Positions 33,777-43,094 of a stretch of 64,000 nt of DNA are shown piece by piece. The notes below the pieces were generated by a model. That model saw only the letters and a program-made list of their open reading frames with translations. It made no database searches and was not told the origin of the DNA. The position numbers were made by a program, and so were the translations under genes. The number at the start of each line of letters is the position of its first letter. The stretch's first letter is position 1. The stretch is from Streptomyces flavotricini. GTDB taxonomy: Bacteria > Actinomycetota > Actinomycetes > Streptomycetales > Streptomycetaceae. Location: NCBI RefSeq assembly GCF_020639365.1, contig NZ_JAINUL010000001.1:916463-980462 (forward strand). The letters are read 5' to 3'.

Positions 33777-36218
33777 TCATCCGCTGGACGGCAGGTCCAC
33801 TCGGGGCTTTCTGGGCTGGGACGAGCCCCTTCGATCCGCGCCGTATCGCTTCAGTTCGGCGGCGGCCACGTGTTGCTTGACCGCGGCGAAGCTGTCCGGG
33901 GCCACGGAGATCGAATCGATGCCGGTCTTCACCAGAAACTCGGTGAAGGCGGGGTCATCGCTGGGCCGCTGGCCGCACAGGCCGACCGTGGCGCCCGCGG
34001 ACTGGGCGCGCGGGACGAGGATCTGGATGCTGCGGGTGACGGCGGGGTCGGTCTCGTCGAAGATGTGGGCGAGCGCTTCGGAGTCGCGGTCGACGCCCAG
34101 GGTGAGCTGGGTGAGGTCGTTGCTGCCGATGGAGAAGCCGTCGAAGCGTCCGGCGAAGTCCTGGGCCAGGATGATGTTGGCGGGGATCTCCGCCATGACA
34201 TACACCTTGAGCCCGTTCTCACCCCGGCGCAGGCCCTGTTCGGCCATGGCCTCCAGGACCTTGTCCGCCTCTTCGAGGGTGCGGCAGAAGGGGATCATGA
34301 TGATCACGTTCGTCAGGCCCATCTCGTCACGGACCCGGCGCAGTGCTCGGCATTCCAGGGCGAAGCCTTCCCTGTAGCCGTCGCTGTAGTAGCGGCTCGC
34401 GCCGCGCCAGCCGATCATCGGGTTGGCTTCGACGGGTTCGAAGGGGCGCCCGCCCAGGAGGCGCGCGTACTCGTTGGTCTTGAAGTCGCTGGTGCGGACG
34501 ACGACAGGGGCGGGCCACCGGGAGGCGGCGATGCGGGCCATTCCGTAGGCGAGGCGGTCGACGAAGTATTCGCCGCGGTCGAGGTAGCCCTCGGTGAGTT
34601 GGTCGATCGCGCAGCGGTCTTGGTCATCCAGTCGTTCGGGGTGCAGGAGCGCCATCGGGTGGACCTTGACCTGGTGCGCGACGATGAACTCCAGCCTGGC
34701 GAGTCCCACGCCGTCCGCCGGCAGCCGCCACCAGCGGAAGGCCGCGGACGGATCGGCGAGGTTCAGCATGACCCGGGTCCGGGTGGCCGGCAGGTCAGCG
34801 AGGTCGGTCTCGGTCTCCTCGTAATCGAGCAGGCCCGCGTAGACCCGGCCATGTCCGCCTTCGGCGCAGGAGACGGTCACGTCCTGACCGTCGCGCAGAA
34901 CCTGGGTGGCCCGGCCGGTGCCGACGACGGCGGGGACGCCGAGTTCGCGGCTGACGATGGCGGCGTGCGAGGTGCGGCCGCCGTGGTCGGTGACGATGGC
35001 GGAGGCCCGCTTCATGATCGGTTCCCAGTCCGGGTCGGTGATGCCGGTGACGAGCACTCCGCCGGCCGGGAACCGGTCGAGGTCGACGGGCGAGTCCAGG
35101 GCGACGACCGGGCCGCGGCCGATGGCCTCACCGACCGCTATGCCCTCGATCAGGGCCTCTCCCGGCGTGGCGGTCAGCCGGCAGCGGCGCAACGTGGAGG
35201 CGCGGCGTCGGGACTGCACGGTCTCGGGCCGGGCCTGCACGATCCACAGGTCGCCGGTGAGTCCGTCCTTGGCCCATTCCAGGTCCATCGGGCAGCCGTA
35301 GTGCTCCTCGACGGTCCGGGCCCAGTCGGCCAGGAGCCTGACTTCCGCATCGGTCAGCACACGCCGCGCACGCTCCCCGCCGGTGGTGTCGACGGTCCGG
35401 GTCAGCCCATGCTCCGCGTAGACGGCCTTCTGCCGCTTCGCGCCGATCCGTGCGCCGATCACCGGGTCCAGAGACGGGTCCTTCATGCTCGGCTTGAACA
35501 CGGTGTACTCGTCGGGATCGACCTGGCCGCTGACGACGGTCTCCCCCAGCCCCCAGGCCGCACTCACGACGATGACCTCGGGAAAGCCGCTCTCCGGGTC
35601 GAGGGTGAACATCACGCCCGCACCTGCCAGGTCAGACCGGACCATCACCTGGACGCCGACGGAGAGCGCGACGGAGAGATGGTCGAAGCCCATCCGCTCC
35701 CGGTAGTCGATCGCCCTGTCGGTGAAGAGCGACGCGTAGCAGCGGTGGCAGGACTCCAGCAGCTGGGCGGGCCCCCGGACGTTCAGGTACGTCTCCTGCT
35801 GCCCCGCGAAGCTCGCCTCGGGAAGGTCCTCGGCCGTGGCGCTACTGCGTACGGCGACCTCAGGTTCCTCCCGGCCCTGGTCACGGGCGAGCTGCTCGTA
35901 CGCCGAGACGATCTCCGTGCGCAGCTCGGCAGGCAGCGGCTCGGCCAGGATCAACGACCGGATCGCCGCCCCCACCTCGTCCAGCGCCGCCCCCTCGTGC
36001 AGTCGCCCGAGCTGCTCCTCGATCCGCCCGCGCAGTCCGTGGTCGCCCAGCAGCTCTCCGTACGCGTCGGCCGTCGTGGCGAACCCGGGAGGCACCCGCA
36101 CACCGGCGGACGCCAGGTGGGCGGTCATCTCTCCCAGGGAGGCGTTCTTGCCTCCGACACGGCCGACGTCCTGCCGGCCGAGTTCTGCGAACGGTATGAC
36201 GCGTCGAGTGGTGGCCAT
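33777..36218 (-). CDS. ppsA: Phosphoenolpyruvate synthase
   Basis: An 813-residue PEP synthase/PPDK-family enzyme. N-terminal ATP-grasp domain: VGGKNASLGEMTAHLASAGV, VRSSATAEDLPEASFAGQQE. Central swivelling His domain: catalytic His418 in DHGGRTSHAAIVSRELGVPA. C-terminal PEP/pyruvate barrel ending with IGSNDLTQLTLGVDRDS and the conserved GLCGQRPSDDPAFTEFL cysteine motif. It converts pyruvate and ATP to PEP, AMP and phosphate, feeding gluconeogenesis from the acetyl-CoA/pyruvate pool. The ATG at 36218 starts MATTRRVIPFAEL; longer frames run into the promoter. First gene of a five-gene operon with boxes at 36449-36487 upstream. Confidence 0.95.
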   Translation of the reverse strand: MATTRRVIPFAELGRQDVGRVGGKNASLGEMTAHLASAGVRVPPGFATTADAYGELLGDHGLRGRIEEQLGRLHEGAALDEVGAAIRSLILAEPLPAELRTEIVSAYEQLARDQGREEPEVAVRSSATAEDLPEASFAGQQETYLNVRGPAQLLESCHRCYASLFTDRAIDYRERMGFDHLSVALSVGVQVMVRSDLAGAGVMFTLDPESGFPEVIVVSAAWGLGETVVSGQVDPDEYTVFKPSMKDPSLDPVIGARIGAKRQKAVYAEHGLTRTVDTTGGERARRVLTDAEVRLLADWARTVEEHYGCPMDLEWAKDGLTGDLWIVQARPETVQSRRRASTLRRCRLTATPGEALIEGIAVGEAIGRGPVVALDSPVDLDRFPAGGVLVTGITDPDWEPIMKRASAIVTDHGGRTSHAAIVSRELGVPAVVGTGRATQVLRDGQDVTVSCAEGGHGRVYAGLLDYEETETDLADLPATRTRVMLNLADPSAAFRWWRLPADGVGLARLEFIVAHQVKVHPMALLHPERLDDQDRCAIDQLTEGYLDRGEYFVDRLAYGMARIAASRWPAPVVVRTSDFKTNEYARLLGGRPFEPVEANPMIGWRGASRYYSDGYREGFALECRALRRVRDEMGLTNVIIMIPFCRTLEEADKVLEAMAEQGLRRGENGLKVYVMAEIPANIILAQDFAGRFDGFSIGSNDLTQLTLGVDRDSEALAHIFDETDPAVTRSIQILVPRAQSAGATVGLCGQRPSDDPAFTEFLVKTGIDSISVAPDSFAAVKQHVAAAELKRYGADRRGSSQPRKPRVDLPSSG

Positions 36219-36448
36219 GACGTCCTCCGTCGTACGTGCGGTGTTCGTGGGGCTCAGTAGGGCAGCGGACGGCCGGACGGGCTGCGCAGGTCCGGCGGCG
36301 CGGGCTTGTGAGGCTGCTTCGGTCGGGTCTGGATCCGAATGCGCTGCATCGTCGTCACCTCTTCCGGAGGGGAGCCCTGAGCGGCGTCCGGATTCCACGA
36401 TCACGCCACGCGTTCCCGGGCCGCAGTGCCGAGGGGGTCAGGACCGAG

Positions 36449-36487
36449 GGGCCGAATGGTCCGTGCGGGGCAGGGACCGATCGGCCC
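36449..36487. promoter_or_regulatory. Paired DevR-like boxes upstream of ppsA operon
   Basis: GGGCCGAATGGTCC (36449-36462, 13 of 14) and GGACCGATCGGCCC (36474-36487, 14 of 14), centres 25 bp apart, in the 534-bp divergent region between ppsA and pncB. They lie 231-269 bp upstream of the ppsA start. Confidence 0.65.
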
Positions 36488-36702
36488 ATGCGCCCGGAGC
36501 GGGGCGGCTGCGACGGACGCGGCCCGGAGTCCGCTCCCGCCGCCGTGCACGACGTGCCGCGGCCCCCAGGAGCCGGACGGATGTGCCGCCAAGATCAAGA
36601 TGTTCATCCAGACACCTCCGAGCGGTTGCTCCAGGCGGATGGAACCCCTTTACAGCGAACCCGCAGGGCCGTGCCACGGACAGGGCCGCGTGGGGCAATC
36701 GA

Positions 36703-36717
36703 GGGCCCAAAGGGCCC
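36703..36717. promoter_or_regulatory. Palindrome directly upstream of pncB
   Basis: GGGCCC-AAA-GGGCCC is a perfect palindrome around AAA, 36 bp before the pncB start. It resembles the island box with a 3-bp centre (compare GGGACC-AAA-GGTTCC at 21330) and sits where an activator or RNA polymerase would contact. The remainder of the gap 36219-36752 has no clear gene. Confidence 0.5.
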
Positions 36718-36752
36718 ATGCCGCGACGGCCGCGCGCGGCCACGCTGGAGAC

Positions 36753-38108
36753 ATGTCCGAGACGACGACCACCGACCTCTACGAGGTGACGATGGCGATG
36801 TCATACCTGCGCGAAGGTATGCGCGCCCCGGCCACCTTCAGCCTGTTCGTCCGGGATCTGCCGCCCGGCCGGGGTTTCCTCGTCGCCGCGGGCCTGGAGC
36901 CGGCGCTGGACTACCTCTCCCGGTTCCGCGTCACGGCGGATGACGTGCGGGACTTCGCCCACTCGCTGCACAGGCCTCCTGAGGAGCTGGCCGCCCTGCT
37001 GGACCTCCGCTTCGACGGGGACGTCCGGGCAATCCCCGAGGGCCGGCTCGTATTCGCCGGCGAGCCCCTCATGGAGGTCAGCGCCCCGCTGCCGCAGGCC
37101 CAGCTCGTCGAGACGTATCTGCTCACGCAGGTGTGCCACCAGACCGCGGTCGCGTCCAAGGCGGCCCGATGCGTGATCGCCGCGCGAGGACGGTCCCTGG
37201 TGGACTTCTCGCTGCGCCGCAACCACGGCCCCGGGGCCGGGCTGCAGGCCGCCCGGCTGGGTGCTCTGGTGGGGTTCTCCGGCACCAGCAACGTGGCTGC
37301 CGCCACCCAGCTCGGTATCCCCGCGTCCGGCACGATGGCGCACTCGTACGTCGAGACCTTCGCCTGCGAAGAGGATGCCTTCCGCGCGTTCGCCCGCGCC
37401 CACCCCGGCCCGCTCACGTTCCTCGTGGACACGTACGACACGGAGGGTGGCGTCGCGACCGCCGCCCGTGTCCTGGCCGACCTGCGCCGCGGCCCGGGCT
37501 GCGCGATCCGTCTCGACAGCGGCGACCTGGGCGCACTCGCCCACCGGTCACGAGCCCTGCTCGACGCGGCCGGGCTGGAGGACGTACGGATCATCGCGAG
37601 CGGCGGCCTGGACGAATACGCCATCGCCGCGCTCCTCGGCGACCAAGCGCCGATCGATGTCTTCGCGGTCGGGACCCGCGTGGGCGTGGCGGCCGACGCC
37701 CCGTACCTGGACGCGGCGTACAAGCTGGTCGAATACGACGGGAGGCCGGTGATGAAGCTGTCGGCCGCGAAGGTCACCGCGCCGGCTCCCAAGCAGGTGT
37801 TCCGCCGACCCGGGTGCATGGATGTGATCGGCCTGCACGACGAAGAGCCACCGACCGGCGCGACGCCTCTGCTGCGCACCGCGATGCGGGGCGGCCGACG
37901 GACGGGGCCGCCCGATTCGCTCGCCGCCGCCCGAGCACGGTTCGAGGCGGATCTCGCCGGGCTACCGGCGACCGCGCGCCGCATTCAGGACCCCGAGGCA
38001 CCCGTCCCGGCCGCTTCCGCGCAGCTGGAGGCGCTGACCGCCGAAGTACGCGGGCGCCTCGAAAGGGCCCTCGCTACGCGCCCCGGTACAGGCGCTCCAG
38101 GTCGATGA
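36753..38108 (+). CDS. pncB: Nicotinate phosphoribosyltransferase
   Basis: A 451-residue NAPRTase. The N-terminal TTDLYEVTMAMSYLREG is the family signature, with FSLRRNHGPGAGLQAARLGA holding the catalytic His region, VDTYDTEGGVATAARVL and the phosphate-binding IRLDSGDLGALAHRSR and GTRVGVAADAPY. It makes nicotinate mononucleotide in NAD salvage. Mycobacteria keep a second copy, PncB2 (Rv0573c), in the DosR regulon; this gene appears to be the equivalent. GGAG is only two bases before the ATG, so translation may be leaderless or start unusually. Its end overlaps the convergent ATPase gene by 35 bp. Confidence 0.93.
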   Translation: MSETTTTDLYEVTMAMSYLREGMRAPATFSLFVRDLPPGRGFLVAAGLEPALDYLSRFRVTADDVRDFAHSLHRPPEELAALLDLRFDGDVRAIPEGRLVFAGEPLMEVSAPLPQAQLVETYLLTQVCHQTAVASKAARCVIAARGRSLVDFSLRRNHGPGAGLQAARLGALVGFSGTSNVAAATQLGIPASGTMAHSYVETFACEEDAFRAFARAHPGPLTFLVDTYDTEGGVATAARVLADLRRGPGCAIRLDSGDLGALAHRSRALLDAAGLEDVRIIASGGLDEYAIAALLGDQAPIDVFAVGTRVGVAADAPYLDAAYKLVEYDGRPVMKLSAAKVTAPAPKQVFRRPGCMDVIGLHDEEPPTGATPLLRTAMRGGRRTGPPDSLAAARARFEADLAGLPATARRIQDPEAPVPAASAQLEALTAEVRGRLERALATRPGTGAPGR

Positions 38109-39585
38109 GCATGACCTCGTCACGCGCCTCGGCCGCGTGCAGCTCGGGGCTGAACCCCGACGCGCTGTAAAGGGCCGGGCGGACTCTGCTGACGTCTTCC
38201 TCCTGGGCTGCGAGTGTGTCGAGGACGTCGTGCAGTCGTTGCAGATGGTGGATGTCCATGCCTGTGTGCCATCGCGCGATTCCCACCGACAGGAGGGCAC
38301 CGGTCTTGTGTCCGTCCCGTTCGCGGACCACGACCTCGGCCTCGTGCCCGCTCGTCGACGAAGGGTCGCCGAGCGAGCCGTACGACGCACTCAGGTGGTC
38401 GGCGCCGAAGGAATCCGGGGAGGCGAAGTGGACCACCCAGTCCCTGCATGTCTGAGCGAACTGGGGAGCCGCGACAAGGGAGTTGAAATCGGTTCGCGCG
38501 TCTTCCCACACCGCTTCGGCGGAGCCTTGTTCCAGCGCGGTCCTGCGCGGGCGCGCCACGGCGTGCTCGAATGCCAGGAGCTGGTCGGTCGGCCGGTGAC
38601 GTACGACGGCCGGCCGCAGTCCGTCGTGCTCCAACCGAAGTAGGCCGTTCTCCCGGAGAACGGCGAGGGCACGAGAGGCATCGGAGAGCTGCTGCCCGAG
38701 GAAGGCTGCGATCTCCCCCTGGGTCGCGCAGCCCGCGGCCAGGGCGGCGAGCACGGAGTGGCACGCCCCGGGGCTCTGGTGCCCGGTCTCCTCATCGACG
38801 AGGTGGCGGGCTTCACGGAACAGCGGCATGCGTGGATTCAGGACGGTTCGGCAGACCCAGGCATCGAAGTCATTCCGGTCGACGGGGACGTCCCCGCCCA
38901 CGTAGTCATGCCGGTAGGCCGGTGTTCCGCCGACAACGGCGTACACGCGGAAGGCCAACTCCGGGTCGTCGATGCCCCACAACTGCGCTGCCTTGCGAAA
39001 GTCCAGAGGCTGAAGGTCGAGCTTCAGACCGGACACGGCCTCCAGCGAAGAAGCGGGCGCGAACAGCCGGTTCATGACCGGTGCGGTCGAACCTCCCAGG
39101 ATCAGGCGCGCGCGGTTGACCTGCGCAGAGCGCTCAACGCGGCGAAGGGCGCCGTGAATGGTGGATGTCAGAGCCGGGCTCGCCGCGACGAGGTCGGGAA
39201 ACGAGTCGATGATGACGGGCAGTGCCCGCGCGTCACCCAGTGCGAGAAGAGCGTCGATGGCTTCCTTCCAATCACGCCAGTGACTGGGTGGTGCGACCTG
39301 CCGATATCGCGCGTACTCCTCGCCCAGTCTGCGCAGGGACTCGGCTTCGGTGGCTTCCTGACCACAGAAGTAGAACCCGCCCGTGACCTTCGCCACCGAC
39401 TCCAGCAGCAGCGTCTTGCCCTGGCGCGGCCGGCCCACGACCGCGCCCAGCCTCGTTCCCGCATGCGGATCGCTGGAGAAGGCGATCAGAGTCGCCCATT
39501 CTTCCTCCCTGTCGAAGAGCCGATCCGGCTTGGCAGAGAGGTCAGGGACCGCCATCTGGGGTTGTTGTCCGTGTACGGCATTCAC
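38074..39585 (-). CDS. Archaeal-type ATPase with C-terminal DUF234-like domain
   Basis: A 503-residue STAND/AAA-like ATPase of the archaeal ATPase family. Walker A is VVGRPRQGKTLLLESVAKV (about 50-68), Walker B VIIDSFPDLVAASP; a winged-helix region (GCATQGEIAAFLGQQLSDAS, then LAVLRENGLLRLE) precedes a C-terminal restriction-nuclease-fold DUF234-like domain (EAEVVVRERDGHKTGALL). The first seven codons before the GTG at 39585 overlap the GGAGG site, so this GTG, eight bases from it, is preferred. Such ATPases are of unknown function; some are linked to mobile or toxin-like systems. It trails the GH65 gene by 115 bp. Confidence 0.85.
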   Translation of the reverse strand: MNAVHGQQPQMAVPDLSAKPDRLFDREEEWATLIAFSSDPHAGTRLGAVVGRPRQGKTLLLESVAKVTGGFYFCGQEATEAESLRRLGEEYARYRQVAPPSHWRDWKEAIDALLALGDARALPVIIDSFPDLVAASPALTSTIHGALRRVERSAQVNRARLILGGSTAPVMNRLFAPASSLEAVSGLKLDLQPLDFRKAAQLWGIDDPELAFRVYAVVGGTPAYRHDYVGGDVPVDRNDFDAWVCRTVLNPRMPLFREARHLVDEETGHQSPGACHSVLAALAAGCATQGEIAAFLGQQLSDASRALAVLRENGLLRLEHDGLRPAVVRHRPTDQLLAFEHAVARPRRTALEQGSAEAVWEDARTDFNSLVAAPQFAQTCRDWVVHFASPDSFGADHLSASYGSLGDPSSTSGHEAEVVVRERDGHKTGALLSVGIARWHTGMDIHHLQRLHDVLDTLAAQEEDVSRVRPALYSASGFSPELHAAEARDEVMLIDLERLYRGA

Positions 39586-39700
39586 ACCATGCACCTCCGG
39601 AAGCAGCTGAGGGCTGACTCCATTCTCGGGCTCGTGACCGTCCGGCGCGCGGCGCGCTGCCCTCCATCGGACCGGTGAACCTCATCGGGGCCGCCCGGGG

Positions 39701-42103
39701 TCAGTCCCCGGTCAGTCGGAACCATCGCTCCTCCCCCGCGGCAACGGCCGCAAGCCGTGCGCCGGCCAGGCACACCGGCAGCGGCGATGCCAGCGAGGAG
39801 GCGGGCACACTGATGCCCAGCCTGCCGGGAAGGAGCTGGACACGGACGCCTCGGTTCCCGAGATAACAGAAGGTGAACGAGGAGCGGGGGACCTCCCGGA
39901 ACGGGACGGGGTCGATGAGGAGTCCCCCCGGGCCCGCTTCGAGCCCTGCGATACCCCGCTCGATGAGGTCGAGGGTGCCGGCCATGGCGCCGAGGTGGAC
40001 GCCTTCACCGGTGGTTCCGCCCTGAATATCCGCCACGTCACTGAGCAGGGCCTCCTCGCAGTACCGCCAGGCGTCCGCGCCCTGCTGGCAGGCGAGGACC
40101 CACCCGTGCACCAAGCTGCTGAGAGTCGACCCGTGGCTGGTGCGGTTCAGGTAGTACGTGGCCGTCGCGCGCCAAACGTCGTCATCGAGCCCGTAGCCGA
40201 GACGGCCGAAGAGGGCCCGGAGCTCCGCGGGGCGGAAGAGGTAGCCGAGCATGAGGGTGTCGGCCTGTTTCGAGGCCTGATAGCGGTTGACCGTGTCTCC
40301 TTCGGCTTCCAGGATGCGGTCGAGCCGGCGGATGTCGCCGTAGCGGGCCCGGTAGGCGTGCCAGTCCAGTTCGGCCAGGCTTCCGTAACCTTCGAACTGG
40401 CTGATGACACCGGCGTGGAACGGCACGTACATCCGACGGGAGATGTCCTCCCAGCGGTCCAACGTCGCCTCGTCGGGGCCCAGTTGCTCGACCAGCTCTC
40501 TCCGGCGCGCTTCAGGCAGCCTGTCGAGCAGCTCACGTGCCCGCGCCAGGGTCCAGGCCGCGGTCACGTTCGTGTACGCGTTGTCGTCGATCCCGGGCCC
40601 CGGCGCCTCGGGGTAGGCGTCGTGGTACTCGTCCGGGCCCACCACGCCGCGGATCCGGTAGCGCTCACGGTCGGCGTCGAAGATGGTCACGGAGCCCCAG
40701 TAGCGGGCGATGTCGAGCAGCAGTTCCGCCCCGGGGCCTTCGATGAAACCGGTGTCCCCGGTCGTCTGACCGTAGCGCCACACGTTCCACGCGATGGCCG
40801 ACCCGACGTGGCGCTGCAGGTGCGAGTGGTCGCGCAGCCACCGGCCCGACCTGGGATTGAGGTGGAGTGTCTGCGTCTCCTCGACGCCCGAACTACCGCT
40901 CTGCCAGGGGAACATCGCACCGCGATGACCGCACCGCTGCGCGGCGGTACGGGCTGCGGGCAGCCGACGGTGGCGGTACATGAGCAGGGCGCGTGCCACT
41001 TCCGGGAAGTGCAGCGTGAGGTAGGGCAGGACGAACAGCTCGTCCCAGAAGACGTGGCCGCGGTACGCCTCGCCGTGCAGTCCTCGGGCGGGCACACCGA
41101 CGTCCATCTCCGCGGTGTGCGGGGAGAGTGTTTGGAGGACGTGGAAGAGGTGGAGCCGAAGGATGCGTCCCGCCTCGCCGGGTACGTTCACTTCGCCCTG
41201 GCTCCAGAGGCGTTTCCAGGCAGCACGATGGGAGGCGAGCAGCACCTCGAACGCGGCTGCGTGTGACGCCGCCTCAACGGCGCGTGAGAGGGGGTCGCCC
41301 TGTGGGCGGTCCATGGATGTGTACAGGGCTGCGCACTTGATGACGGTTGCGGAACGGTTGCGGGAGATCGGCAGCCTGAACGTCTGGGTCGTGGTGGTCT
41401 GTGTGCAGCTCGTGGCCACCGCGACGATGGGCCTGGACACCGTCCTGACGGCGACACCGATGCCGATCCGGGAGGCACTGGTCCGGCAGGACAGCCAGGC
41501 GACACCGTCCGCGCCGACTCCGGCGCGGTGGCCGGTGAGGTGGTGCCCGTCCAGGTCCCGGTAGCGCTCGACGCCCGCGTTGGTGACGTTGCCGTCGAGG
41601 ATGGCCTCGGCCTCGATCGTCCCGCTCCAGCCGTACGCGCGGAAGGTGGTCCGCTGGGCGGCGAGGTACGGATCGCCCATGTGGACCAGTCGGGTGTGGG
41701 TGACGCCGAGTCGTCGGCCGTGGCCGTCCTGGAAGAGCATCCGGCGGGTGAGGACGCCGCCGCGGAGGTCGAGCGAGGTCTTGTGGTGCCGCAGGCTCGG
41801 GTCGTCGGGAGTGAGCCAGGCCCCCGTCGGCCCGTCTTCCGGCACGCACCGGTAGCGCAGGCGGAGCCAGTCGGGCAGGTTGACCAGATCCTCGTTGGCA
41901 ACGCTCTTGCCCGCGACTTCTGAGGAGAGCCGGTTGTAGCAGCCGGCCGCATACGTTCCGGGGTAGTGGATGGCGTCGGCACTGACCTCGGGTGCGGCTC
42001 CCCGGGTGGCGAACCTGCCGTTGCCGAGTGCGCACAGGGCTTCGACCAGACGCTCCTTCTTCGGGTCGTAGTCGTTGAAAGCCCAGGTCCACGAGGTGTT
42101 CAC
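39701..42103 (-). CDS. Glycoside hydrolase family 65 (trehalose/maltose phosphorylase-like)
   Basis: An 800-residue GH65 enzyme. The N-terminal beta-sandwich starts WTWAFNDYDPKKERLVEALC and ALGNGRFATRGA; the alpha/alpha barrel contains HVFWDELFVLPYLTLHFPEV and the catalytic acid Glu492 in VVGPDEYHDAYPEA; the phosphate-binding region HGSTLSSLVHGW follows. Family members phosphorolyse alpha-glucosides such as trehalose, maltose or kojibiose. The GTG start overlaps the stop of the decayed HAD gene (GTGA). In Mycobacterium Rv2006 a HAD domain is fused to a GH65 domain and lies in the DosR locus; here the two are separate and the HAD part is broken. Confidence 0.92.
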   Translation of the reverse strand: MNTSWTWAFNDYDPKKERLVEALCALGNGRFATRGAAPEVSADAIHYPGTYAAGCYNRLSSEVAGKSVANEDLVNLPDWLRLRYRCVPEDGPTGAWLTPDDPSLRHHKTSLDLRGGVLTRRMLFQDGHGRRLGVTHTRLVHMGDPYLAAQRTTFRAYGWSGTIEAEAILDGNVTNAGVERYRDLDGHHLTGHRAGVGADGVAWLSCRTSASRIGIGVAVRTVSRPIVAVATSCTQTTTTQTFRLPISRNRSATVIKCAALYTSMDRPQGDPLSRAVEAASHAAAFEVLLASHRAAWKRLWSQGEVNVPGEAGRILRLHLFHVLQTLSPHTAEMDVGVPARGLHGEAYRGHVFWDELFVLPYLTLHFPEVARALLMYRHRRLPAARTAAQRCGHRGAMFPWQSGSSGVEETQTLHLNPRSGRWLRDHSHLQRHVGSAIAWNVWRYGQTTGDTGFIEGPGAELLLDIARYWGSVTIFDADRERYRIRGVVGPDEYHDAYPEAPGPGIDDNAYTNVTAAWTLARARELLDRLPEARRRELVEQLGPDEATLDRWEDISRRMYVPFHAGVISQFEGYGSLAELDWHAYRARYGDIRRLDRILEAEGDTVNRYQASKQADTLMLGYLFRPAELRALFGRLGYGLDDDVWRATATYYLNRTSHGSTLSSLVHGWVLACQQGADAWRYCEEALLSDVADIQGGTTGEGVHLGAMAGTLDLIERGIAGLEAGPGGLLIDPVPFREVPRSSFTFCYLGNRGVRVQLLPGRLGISVPASSLASPLPVCLAGARLAAVAAGEERWFRLTGD

Positions 42104-42411
42104 GGCACTTCTCCGCACGCTCTCCCCACCACGGCGGTGAGGCCGGGAAACAGCACATCCGTGCCATGAGCACGCAATCGCACTTCGGCGTCAGGGGCAC
42201 GGGTCCGACTGACGCCCACGACCAGGCCGAAGCGACCGCGACGCCCTGCTTCCATCCCGGCGGGCGCGTCTTCGACGACGGCCGGGCATCGCACGGTCTG
42301 TTTCCTGAGCCTGCTGAGCGCGGGGCTGACGTCATCGAAGGGCTCGGCGGGGCGGGTCCGCAGCATTTCCACCCCGTCGGTGTCGAAGATGACCGCGCGG
42401 CGTGCGCTCAC
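42100..42411 (-). pseudogene. Internally deleted HAD phosphatase/phosphoglucomutase gene
   Basis: A 103-residue frame. The start ARRAVIFDTDGV is the HAD nucleophile motif (DxDG), then the cap domain and middle of the core are missing and the sequence resumes at VVEDAPAGMEAGRRGRFGLV, the motif-4 region of beta-phosphoglucomutase-like enzymes, ending with ADEVRLRAHG-like residues before DVLFPGLTAVVG. About 120-150 residues are absent compared with the family. It remains an open frame with GTGA overlaps on both sides (42408-42411 and 42100-42103), so it still couples translation of the PNPOx-fusion and GH65 genes. No enzyme activity is expected. Confidence 0.7.
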
Positions 42412-43094
42412 GGGTCCACCACGCGGCGTCCGGTGATCCGGATCGGTGTGATCTTCATCCAGTGGGTGCGCTCGCTCCCGGCCCAGGGCATCGAGCGCGC
42501 AACCGCGTCGAGACGCTGCTTGCCCGCCGCATCGGTGACGCCCTCGGCCTCGCCCACGGCCATGACGCTCCAGCCTTGTTTCATGGCGTCGTCGATGTGG
42601 TCGACCTCGAAGGCCACCTCCGTCCCTGCGGCCCTCGCGAGGACCGCTTCTTCGGACGTGCGGAACGCGATCTCATTGCCGGCCACCACGTAGTTCACGG
42701 GGAAGATCGCAGGTCCCTCGGGAGTGAAGACCGCGACTCTGCCGACGCCGTGGGTCGACAGCAAACGTCGGCACTCGGCGTTGGTGAGCGTGATGAGTTC
42801 CGCGTCCCGCAGAGCGGTGCCCCGCCCGGGGGGATACTCGGTGGTCGCGCCGGTCAGTTCCGCCACGGTCGTTCCCAGAGCGTCGGCGATGCGGGCGAGG
42901 GAGCCGATGGCGGGGGCCGCAGCGTGTTCTTCCAGGTAGCCGACGTACGCGGCGTCGGCCCCGCAGCGCTTGCCCACCTGCTCACGGGTGAGGCCGAGCT
43001 CCTGGCGGCGCGCTGCGATCCGGCGCCCCAGGTCGGTACGACCGGTGGGCACCTCGGTGGAGGCGGGTCCGGACTTGTTCCTGCTCACGACCAT
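42408..43094 (-). CDS. XRE-type HTH fused to PNPOx-fold domain
   Basis: A 228-residue fusion. The N-terminal half has a Cro/C1-type helix-turn-helix ([20 protein letters not shown], then [20 protein letters not shown], about 22-75). After a linker ([13 protein letters not shown]) comes a PNPOx split barrel: [40 protein letters not shown] and [20 protein letters not shown]. It may be a transcription factor that senses flavin, F420 or redox state through the barrel. The ATG at 43094 has GGAGAGGA upstream. Its stop overlaps the decayed HAD start (GTGA). Confidence 0.88.
   Translation of the reverse strand: MVVSRNKSGPASTEVPTGRTDLGRRIAARRQELGLTREQVGKRCGADAAYVGYLEEHAAAPAIGSLARIADALGTTVAELTGATTEYPPGRGTALRDAELITLTNAECRRLLSTHGVGRVAVFTPEGPAIFPVNYVVAGNEIAFRTSEEAVLARAAGTEVAFEVDHIDDAMKQGWSVMAVGEAEGVTDAAGKQRLDAVARSMPWAGSERTHWMKITPIRITGRRVVDP

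Noticed and set aside
36401..36607. Minus-strand frame opening MNILILAAHPSGSW with GGAGGT six bases before the ATG
   Set aside because: The translation signal is good and the first ten residues resemble a flavodoxin-like start, but the rest has no family features and the frame runs through two DevR-like boxes. More likely a remnant or chance; not called as a gene.
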